A DNA stretch of 20,102 nt, from the IMG/VR virus record IMGVR_UViG_3300023179_000633, positions 1-20,102 of that record. One strand, written 5' to 3'. Positions within the stretch are counted from its first letter, which is position 1. Each line of letters starts with the position of its first letter. The position numbers and the translations under genes are program-made. Shown here in pieces: positions 14,688 through 20,102 of the stretch. The stretch is from a virus. Under the pieces are notes generated by a model that was not told the DNA's origin, searched no databases, and saw only the letters and a list, made by a program, of their open reading frames with translations.

Positions 14688-15262
14688 CACCAGTACCCAG
14701 GATAAGTTTTTCCTCCCCAAAGGTGAGCATACCGGTTAATCCTACAGGCCCAATAGCCGGCTTTAGTCTTGTCCTTCTTCTCAGCACAGTTGTGACGAGC
14801 GGCAAAGCTCTTTCTTGCCTTGGGATTAGAGACCTTGGCAGTAAGCCCGCCATGCACGTCTCCGAAGGCTATCTTCATGACCCTACCTGTCTTGGGATTT
14901 CTGACGTAAACGTGATACTTTTTTGCCCCGCCCCTCTCTGGATAGTTTAGACGAGGTTTTTTCTCCTCGTTTATTTCTAGTTCTTCTAGAGGAAAATCCA
15001 GTATCACCTTTCTTCCCATATAGAAACCCACTAGGCCAAGATCGGTCTCAGAAAGAAGTCTATGATCGACTCCGCTAAACCTCATTTTTCCAGAGTCAAA
15101 GGCATGACGTGCCTCAACCAGGATGTCTAGGTGGGCATCGCTACCTGGCCGATAGATCGATTCAAGTATAGAAAGATTGTTTGAGACGTGATACCTGATT
15201 GATTCAGAAAACATCTCTTTTTCGACTAAGTATTCCGTAAAGCTGGCTATCCTGGTTTCCAT
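14687..15262 (-). CDS. Capsid-targeted internal protein candidate with Cys/His C-terminal domain
   Basis: A 191-residue protein beginning METRIASFTEYLVEKE. SFTEYLVE at residues 7-14 is an exact match to the T4-style capsid-targeting/gp21-cleavage pattern, predicting cleavage after Glu14. Residues about 20-75 are helical and polar. The C-terminal domain (about 112-191) is basic and includes KKYHVYVRNPKTGRVMKIAF, ARKSFAARHNCAEKKDKTKA and YWACRINRYAHLW; this RHxC...YWxCR arrangement recurs in proteins of large phages and might bind metal or nucleic acid. No enzymatic function is known to me. The ATG comes nine bases after the gp15-like stop, and the gene is coupled downstream by TGATG. Confidence 0.78.
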   Translation of the reverse strand: METRIASFTEYLVEKEMFSESIRYHVSNNLSILESIYRPGSDAHLDILVEARHAFDSGKMRFSGVDHRLLSETDLGLVGFYMGRKVILDFPLEELEINEEKKPRLNYPERGGAKKYHVYVRNPKTGRVMKIAFGDVHGGLTAKVSNPKARKSFAARHNCAEKKDKTKAGYWACRINRYAHLWGGKTYPGYW

Positions 15263-15268
15263 ATATTT

Positions 15269-15276
15269 TATTTATT
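15269..15276 (-). promoter_or_regulatory. AATAAATA octamer at the gp15-like/internal-protein junction
   Basis: On the minus strand AATAAATA ends only six bases before the ATG at 15262 and overlaps the stop of the upstream gene. Twelve bases around it (AATAAATAAAAT) are identical to those before 18207. A promoter here would yield an almost leaderless mRNA. An A-rich translation-enhancing leader, as used when Shine-Dalgarno sequences are absent, is an equally good explanation. Confidence 0.3.
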
Positions 15277-16057
15277 CGCTCGGTGGAAAATCTATGTCTA
15301 TCCAAGAATCTGAAATGGTAGAGCCGGTCTGGGTCTGCCCCTGTCTAAGGTTGAACTGGTCTATCTTGTTTCCTTTGTAGAAGGTAGAATAATCGTCAAA
15401 GCTGGGGAAGTAGGTCTCAACAGAAAGAGAAAAAGTGGTGGTGACCATATTTTGATCCGAGTAGACAAAGCTATAGCTCTTTTGAAACTGGGCGTTCTCC
15501 GGAAAAGTTATCTGCATTGGAATCCTGATCCCTCTAAACTGGAAGTATCTTACTTGATTCTTATAGTAAAAATCAAAGACCCTTTCGATTATCTTAAAGG
15601 TCTTATTGATGTTATCGCTCTCTATCTTTAGAGAATAGGTCAAGCTCATCGGAAGAACGAAAAGCCTTGAAGAATAGGCCTTGATCTGTTTCTGTTCGTT
15701 TTCGTTACGGGTTTCCTGATTAAAACTACCCCTAACGAACTTGTTAGTAAGGTCTCCGGTCTTTATTTGAAAGGAGTCTAGGGTGACGATTCCCCTGGGC
15801 ATCTGTTCATAGTTGCCTTCAGCAAAGTTAGGGTAATTACAGTCAGTCGGAAGCTCCAAGAAAAAATCTTTCATAAAACCCTCGTCTCCTCCAAAGTTGT
15901 AGAAGATGGGAACCGTGTGTTCTTCCACGGAATCGCCCCTTTTCAAGTATATCACTATTTCCCGATTTAGAAGGTCCAATAAGGAAAGGGTGGCGTTTCT
16001 TAAAAAGACGTCTTGAACGTTTTGATTTCTTATGTTTTCGTTGTCTGTTCTCTTCAT
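15272..16057 (-). CDS. Tail terminator/sheath stabiliser, T4 gp15-like
   Basis: A 261-residue protein, close to T4 gp15 (272 residues), the hexameric ring that caps the finished tail and docks to the head. The order of features follows gp15: an N-terminal helix (FLRNATLSLLDLLNREIVIY, about residues 18-37), VPIFYNFGGDEGFMKDFF (about 49-66; gp15 has VPITYASKEHFMMKL), PRGIVTLDSFQI (about 87-98), LPMSLTYSLKI (about 134-144) before a helix, IRIPMQITFP and a TTFSLSVETYFPSFD strand (gp15: WSLTFEVNGWMYPP). Overall identity appears low, so the call rests on the matching segment order and length. It follows the large structural gene by five bases and leads into the small head-protein genes. Confidence 0.72.
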   Translation of the reverse strand: MKRTDNENIRNQNVQDVFLRNATLSLLDLLNREIVIYLKRGDSVEEHTVPIFYNFGGDEGFMKDFFLELPTDCNYPNFAEGNYEQMPRGIVTLDSFQIKTGDLTNKFVRGSFNQETRNENEQKQIKAYSSRLFVLPMSLTYSLKIESDNINKTFKIIERVFDFYYKNQVRYFQFRGIRIPMQITFPENAQFQKSYSFVYSDQNMVTTTFSLSVETYFPSFDDYSTFYKGNKIDQFNLRQGQTQTGSTISDSWIDIDFPPSE

Positions 16058-16062
16058 TCTCG

Positions 16063-18207
16063 TTATCTGTTTTTAGCGATGTATGGCAGACTCGTCTGAA
16101 CTCTACAGTTATCGATCAACACTAGCATAGATTCGTCCTTAAGGAACTGCTGACTTAATATAAAATCGTGCTCTTCCTCTTTCAACATCGTATTAAATAC
16201 TCTGATATTGGTTATCAGCAAGTTTGAATTAGGCAGGACGTAGTTCTGGTCGATGTCGAACTGGGTGAGAGCAAAGGAAGAAGTTCCCTGTAGGATAGGA
16301 ACAAAGTCGTTGTGGTTTATGATGTCGCTGGGGTCCTCAGCGATTCGATAGACGTAGGTAGCACACTGTAAAAACTCGTTAGATATCGAGACCACCATTG
16401 CGTGCCACTGGTCGCTCACAAAATTTGCAATCGAATAGTTCTTGAACTGTGAATTTACTCTTACTGTTAGGTTTAAAAGGCCTTCAGGTTCAGTGCTGAT
16501 GTGTCTAGCGAAGCTACCAGTTATCCTTAGTCCAGACTGACTGTCGCTGTCGAAGCCGTCGATAAAGTTGACGGGTCCTCCAGAGCCGGGCACGTTAAAT
16601 AGGCAGGTAAAGCTTAGGTTTCTATCGGTGTTGTTGTTAAACTTTGGCCTGGCTTGGTAAACGATTGCGGGCTCTCTTACCTTGAACGTAGCGATAGTTT
16701 TACCCGAGACAGTATCGGTAAGGATGTCTCGCTGGTCTTTAAAGCTAAGGTCGCGATATGCTTCTATTCGGATAAATCGGCCGGTTTCAGAGGTTCCTTG
16801 ATGGTTTGGGATGCTGTCGAATGGACCCCTGACTCGACAGTACCTAAAACTGGCGCCCTTAACGTTTTTGTCGTTTGTCAAGAGGCCGTTGTTTCTCCAA
16901 GTAATATAGAGTTGGCTACCCTCATAAGCGATTATCACGTCGTTCGGAGGAGCGGAGCGGCTGTCCAAGTTTGGCAGGGTCTCCAAGGCCTGGGTAGTGG
17001 AGAGGACGGGTGAGGTAGAGAGCAGCTCTGCAACTATATCGCTGGCTGGAACTCCGCCTAAATCATAATAGGTTTCGATCAAAGGCGCAAAATTAAAGGT
17101 GTACTTAAGGGGTCTCTGTATCACGTCTGGATGGATTGCTTTTCTTGAGGAATCAAAGGTGGTGGTTATCTTTTGGTATTGTTCTGGCATGGTACCGTCT
17201 TTGATGTCCCTTTCAACCTCTGCCCCAAATAGCTGCTCTGCATTCACTATCACGTTGTCTAAAAAGCTTCGACTTGAATCGGCAAGCAGCATATCGATGT
17301 TTGGGCTGAACTTTTTGAGCTGAACCTTCCAAAATATGGGCTCCATCATAAACCCTCTGCTCAAGTAGGATCCCTGGATCTCGTACATACGGTTCACTAG
17401 TGGAAAGTAGAGAAAGTCTCTCTTTCTTGGTTCCGAACAGGCCCCAAAGACCGACTGAAAATACTTATGATCGATGTGGATCTCAAAAGGTACTTGAAAG
17501 TCTAGGCCAAACTCGGTGAACTTTGGAGTGTTTTCAGGAAAAGCGTTGTTTGGAACCACTACCTTAACGCACTTACGATCCACGTTCCGGTATAACGTCC
17601 ATTCCTTAAAAACATAATCTCCGCTGTCAGAATCAGGTAGGGTTCTAAAATAGACTACCTGGTGTCCGTATATCTGGTTAGTAAAAAAAGAAAGGTCTTT
17701 GAACATGCTGATTGCGCTGTCCACTTCGTATGGCCTAAAGCTAGGATCGCGGTTTGCTATGATTGAGGTATAGGTCTCGTTAGAGCACTTTACCCCAGGA
17801 GAAAAAAGATTCACCGATCCTGGCGAGGCCTTGAACCTGAGCTTTATCTCGTTTACCTGGATAGTGGTGGGAAGGGCAGCGGTCGTGCCGTCGTCGTATT
17901 CATACTTTATCTCGAAATAAAAAGCGTCCTTTGCATCCAGGATCATGTTTGCAGCATCGCCCACGTTTCCTGGCTCGACTTCATACCAAAGAGACCAATC
18001 CAGCCTGTTCCTAGAATATCTTATCTTTCTAAGGAGGTAGCTTAGGTCTATTGCTCCTGGAGACTCGATAATCAAGTCTTCAATAAACTCAGTAAACTCA
18101 ATTATTCCCTTAACTGGGTCATTGGTAGAAAATATCCTAAAGTTTTTACTAAAGGTGATGGAATTGTTGTTAGGATCTATTTGGAGCTTTACGGTAGTCT
18201 GTACCAT
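16063..18207 (-). CDS. Large virion structural protein with C-terminal LamG-like lectin domain
   Basis: A 714-residue protein that is first in a seven-gene minus-strand operon. The N-terminal part (about residues 1-130) looks like beta-sandwich modules (DWSLWYEV, FYFEIKYEYDDG). The middle (about 130-430) is a long mixed region without a family I recognise. The C-terminal part (about 535-700) has the concanavalin A/laminin-G strand pattern: LSFTCLFNV, LLNLTVRVN, SDQWHAMVVSISN and LLITNIRVFNTMLKEEEHDF, the last being the usual closing strand and helix of LamG domains. Such domains in virion proteins commonly bind glycans or decorate the particle surface. The genomic position beside tail and head genes supports a tail, neck or baseplate role, but which one is open. 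Confidence 0.75.
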   Translation of the reverse strand: MVQTTVKLQIDPNNNSITFSKNFRIFSTNDPVKGIIEFTEFIEDLIIESPGAIDLSYLLRKIRYSRNRLDWSLWYEVEPGNVGDAANMILDAKDAFYFEIKYEYDDGTTAALPTTIQVNEIKLRFKASPGSVNLFSPGVKCSNETYTSIIANRDPSFRPYEVDSAISMFKDLSFFTNQIYGHQVVYFRTLPDSDSGDYVFKEWTLYRNVDRKCVKVVVPNNAFPENTPKFTEFGLDFQVPFEIHIDHKYFQSVFGACSEPRKRDFLYFPLVNRMYEIQGSYLSRGFMMEPIFWKVQLKKFSPNIDMLLADSSRSFLDNVIVNAEQLFGAEVERDIKDGTMPEQYQKITTTFDSSRKAIHPDVIQRPLKYTFNFAPLIETYYDLGGVPASDIVAELLSTSPVLSTTQALETLPNLDSRSAPPNDVIIAYEGSQLYITWRNNGLLTNDKNVKGASFRYCRVRGPFDSIPNHQGTSETGRFIRIEAYRDLSFKDQRDILTDTVSGKTIATFKVREPAIVYQARPKFNNNTDRNLSFTCLFNVPGSGGPVNFIDGFDSDSQSGLRITGSFARHISTEPEGLLNLTVRVNSQFKNYSIANFVSDQWHAMVVSISNEFLQCATYVYRIAEDPSDIINHNDFVPILQGTSSFALTQFDIDQNYVLPNSNLLITNIRVFNTMLKEEEHDFILSQQFLKDESMLVLIDNCRVQTSLPYIAKNR

Positions 18208-18228
18208 TTTAGCAGTAGAGCTTTATTT

Positions 18229-18236
18229 TATTTATT
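18229..18236 (-). promoter_or_regulatory. Late-promoter-like octamer AATAAATA (minus strand)
   Basis: AATAAATA on the minus strand ends 21 bases before the ATG of the LamG structural gene, within the 87-base divergent gap 18208-18294. It is positioned to drive the whole 18207-12953 operon, which has no other promoter-sized gap. Confidence 0.42.
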
Positions 18237-18276
18237 TTAGAAAGCAGGGATAAACTGAGGCGGCTTTATTAGTACA

Positions 18277-18284
18277 AATAAATA
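18277..18284 (+). promoter_or_regulatory. Late-promoter-like octamer AATAAATA (plus strand)
   Basis: AATAAATA ends ten bases before the ATG at 18295 in the same divergent gap that carries a minus-strand copy. The two copies point outward, as expected for a divergent pair of late promoters. No Shine-Dalgarno sequence follows. Confidence 0.4.
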
Positions 18285-18294
18285 ACAAAGTAGT

Positions 18295-19098
18295 ATGAAA
18301 AGAAAAAAAGAGATATTAGGATCCCTATGGATTCTTAAAGGAGAGCACATAGACGCTGAGTATTTTAGCTATGTGCTGCTAGCGGCTGCTCAAAAATACA
18401 GAAAAGACCTGGAAGAGGGCTCTCTTTCTTACTTTTACGAATTGCTGTTCCATAGCTTAAACTTAAATACCCTAGCAATAGACGGAAACCTGTTTGACTT
18501 TAAAATGAACCCTGTCTGGAAGGAAGATAGGATCTTAAAGATAAAGGAGGATCTAAAAAAGATTTACGAAGACGGAGCATCAGAAACGGTCGAGACGTTT
18601 AGAAACGCAAACTTTGTGTTTTTAAGCATTCTTATAGAGTATATGGAGGCCCAAAGCTTTTTCTTAGAAAACATGGAGATGTTTTTTGTGAATCCTAAGA
18701 TTCACCAACAGAAAGAGCTATTCATAATAGTAAACTGTAAAGGCACAAACCGGTATTCTATCTGGAAGCTAACCGACGATCGTAAAAAGGACTTTGGTCA
18801 CACCTTTAAGAAGATAAAGACGCTGAGGCTAAGCTCTTTAGAAAATGCCACTCTTAAGTCTGAACTTGCCAAACAGGACATCTCTGCTCTCTCTACTATC
18901 AGGGAAAAGGAAAACGTGATTTTTTCAATTTTGACACACAAGGAAGAGACTCCTGCAGCACACGTGATAAAGGACTTGGTTCTCATGAACAGGGCAATCT
19001 CTAAAGAAAACCCACTGGATCCAAACTTGATATCCGAGCTTCAGGGGATCCTGATCTCTGAAAGGGTGATGCCTTTTAACTTAAACCAGTGGATTTAA
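18295..19098 (+). CDS. Hypothetical phage protein, lone plus-strand gene
   Basis: A 267-residue protein of unknown function. It is Lys/Glu/Leu-rich and mostly helical by composition (AEYFSYVLLAAAQKYRKDL near the start; SYFYELLFHSLNL at about 45-57; VFLSILIEYMEAQSFFLENM at about 107-126), with a strand-rich patch (ELFIIVNCKGTNRYSIWKL, about 141-159) and a helical C-terminus. There is no signal peptide, no clear membrane segment and no recognisable catalytic motif. It is the only plus-strand gene between two minus-strand virion operons, starts behind its own AATAAATA octamer, and ends in a four-base TTAA stop overlap with the opposing gene. The flanking promoter-like site suggests late expression, perhaps an assembly factor, but that is inference. 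Confidence 0.75.
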   Translation: MKRKKEILGSLWILKGEHIDAEYFSYVLLAAAQKYRKDLEEGSLSYFYELLFHSLNLNTLAIDGNLFDFKMNPVWKEDRILKIKEDLKKIYEDGASETVETFRNANFVFLSILIEYMEAQSFFLENMEMFFVNPKIHQQKELFIIVNCKGTNRYSIWKLTDDRKKDFGHTFKKIKTLRLSSLENATLKSELAKQDISALSTIREKENVIFSILTHKEETPAAHVIKDLVLMNRAISKENPLDPNLISELQGILISERVMPFNLNQWI

Positions 19099-19403
19099 GG
19101 TTTTGGATACTTTTCTTTTACTGCCAAGCACTGATCGATATAATCTTGGATCTGTGCTTGGTCCCCCTTGACGATTCCATCTAGGTAGTATTCTATGGGT
19201 GGATACTCCTTACGCCGATTCACCCCATAATCGGAATAGTGTGAGGCAAACTCGTTAAAGACCTGCTGCAGTTCCTCTTCGCTTGGAGAGTCTCCCAGCT
19301 TTTCATGGTTCCACTTTACGACCACAAAGGTCGTTTGTCTTTTTTCTAATATCACATCCTGTAAAGGAATGGCGTCTGGGTTTAGTCTTCTGTAAATGTC
19401 CAT
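19095..19403 (-). CDS. Small tail-associated protein (fibre-assembly/XkdW-like)
   Basis: A 102-residue protein whose C-terminal half carries RKEYPPIEYYLDGIVKGD (about residues 64-81) and ends AVKEKYPKP. The YPxIxxxLD...I...KxKYPKP pattern is typical of small proteins encoded beside phage tail fibre genes, where they are annotated as XkdW-like or tail assembly proteins. The N-terminal half (about 1-60) includes TTFVVVKWNHEK and an acidic helix, EEELQQVFNEFA. It starts three bases after the stop of the C1q-like fibre gene, which supports a role in assembling or capping that fibre. The TAA overlaps the convergent gene's stop. Confidence 0.7.
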   Translation of the reverse strand: MDIYRRLNPDAIPLQDVILEKRQTTFVVVKWNHEKLGDSPSEEELQQVFNEFASHYSDYGVNRRKEYPPIEYYLDGIVKGDQAQIQDYIDQCLAVKEKYPKP

Positions 19404-19406
19404 GTT

Positions 19407-20102
19407 TTATCCTATTCTGTTTATTGTTAGCTCGGAAGAGTATATGCTTAGGTCGATAGCAACGCCAGAGCCGTCTTGCGCATAGCACTGAATTTTAACT
19501 TGCACATAGTCACCGGCGCTAAGATTTATCGTTTTGCTACCAGCTATCGTGTATACGTCCAGCCTATTCAAGTAGACGGATGGGCTGGTGGGCGCAGTTG
19601 CCAACACTCCAATCGTGTAGAGATCGTAATTGTTTGCATTAGAGTCGGTCAACTTAATGTTGGAAAGCAAATACCTATGTTCTTGTAAGCTGTTTGAGTG
19701 TCTTAATATCGCCCTAAAATCAAAGCTATAATAGCCGTCGTAGGTTGCAGTAAATCGATCGTTACTGAGTGTGAATTCGCTTAAAGTATCGTATTCGGTC
19801 GTATCGAAGTTAACGGTATAATAGGTAAGAATATTTGAAGTTAGGGTTTGTGAAGAGGACATTTTTACCCAAGCCCTAGAAAATTGAGAAAAACTAATGT
19901 TTCCGCTTAGCAACTCAACTGCGCCTAATATCTTAGTGGGGCCATCCACGGCTAGACCGACTCCCTGGTCTATGTAAACCCCTCCGCTGCCCACGTTTAC
20001 CGAGTTTCCAACGTCCAGCTTTTCACCGACGTAGAGGTTGTTTGAGATCTTTGCTTCGTTTGACTTGAGCGTGCTCAAGTCTGCGGTAGGGGAAACTATC
20101 CC
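19407..20102 (-). CDS. 3' part of a tail fibre with C1q-like domain (5' end beyond window)
   Basis: The frame is open from the window edge (reading GIVSPTADL first) to the TAA at 19407, so at least 231 residues are present and the start lies outside. A TTG at 20078 could be read as a start, but continuous in-frame coding upstream makes a truncated gene far more likely. The N-terminal visible part (NLYVGEKLDVGNSVNVGSGG) has the short-repeat rhythm of a fibre shaft. The C-terminal part follows the C1q/TNF-like jelly-roll pattern: YYTVNFDTTEYDT, then FTATYDGYYSFDFRAIL, and a TINLSAGDYVQVKI strand near the end. Such domains trimerise at fibre tips and bind surface ligands. It pairs with the small gene at 19095-19403. 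Confidence 0.78.
   Translation of the reverse strand, partial: GIVSPTADLSTLKSNEAKISNNLYVGEKLDVGNSVNVGSGGVYIDQGVGLAVDGPTKILGAVELLSGNISFSQFSRAWVKMSSSQTLTSNILTYYTVNFDTTEYDTLSEFTLSNDRFTATYDGYYSFDFRAILRHSNSLQEHRYLLSNIKLTDSNANNYDLYTIGVLATAPTSPSVYLNRLDVYTIAGSKTINLSAGDYVQVKIQCYAQDGSGVAIDLSIYSSELTINRIG

Noticed and set aside
14688-14720. ATG at 14720 as the start of the cupin-like gene
   Set aside because: It would overlap the upstream gene by 34 bases, while the ATG at 14687 forms a TGATG junction typical of this operon.
20076-20078. TTG at 20078 as the true start of the C1q-like fibre gene
   Set aside because: The frame stays open to the window edge and the residues before it look like continuous fibre sequence, so the gene is treated as truncated by the window.

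Overview
This is a stretch of a T4-related tailed-phage (myovirus) genome. The evidence is a gp19-type tail tube protein, a gp15-like tail terminator, very large fibre genes, small head proteins carrying a T4-style capsid-targeting/prohead-protease motif, T4-type nucleotide enzymes, and A/T-rich octamers that fit the NATAAATA late-promoter pattern of T4-like phages. Genes are packed with 1-41 base overlaps or a few bases between them. Most starts lack a Shine-Dalgarno sequence and sit behind A-rich leaders. That suggests a host such as a Bacteroidota or cyanobacterial species, but the host cannot be fixed from this window. I see no tRNA, rRNA, CRISPR array, integrase or transposase.

Layout. 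(1) 1-1355, plus strand: the last codons of an upstream gene (sheath expected by T4 order), the tail tube protein, and an acidic protein with a capsid-targeting-like motif. (2) 1352-3248, minus strand: a coupled nucleotide-metabolism operon with a thymidylate-synthase-fold enzyme whose base-selecting residue is Asp (predicted dCMP hydroxymethylase), a small two-helix membrane protein, a dCMP deaminase and an unknown protein. (3) 3317-8916, plus strand: a receptor-binding module with an 887-residue fibre carrying two proline-poor Gly-X-Y arrays, a 73-residue linked protein, and an 897-residue G8/beta-helix fibre. (4) 9051-12956, plus strand: a 1301-residue enzyme with an N-terminal GT4 glycosyltransferase, a middle transferase-like region, a TibC-like O-heptosyltransferase domain with four cysteines, and a C-terminal SAM methyltransferase. 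(5) 12953-18207, minus strand: a seven-gene virion operon with a LamG-bearing structural protein, a gp15-like terminator, four small proteins (three with capsid-targeting-like motifs) and a second tail-tube-fold protein. (6) 18295-19098, plus strand: a lone gene of unknown function. (7) 19095-20102, minus strand: a small tail-associated protein and the 3' part of a C1q-like fibre gene that runs off the window.

How the genes may work together. The most interesting hypothesis is that the multi-domain glycosyltransferase decorates the adjacent Ser/Thr-rich Gly-X-Y fibre, as TibC-family enzymes decorate repetitive autotransporters. A competing reading is that the enzyme modifies hydroxymethylcytosine in phage DNA, because the neighbouring operon probably makes that base. 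A second theme is a set of small proteins that look targeted into the capsid, to be cleaved by a gp21-type protease and perhaps delivered with the DNA. All three plus-to-minus convergent gene junctions share exactly four bases between opposing stop codons, with no space for a terminator.
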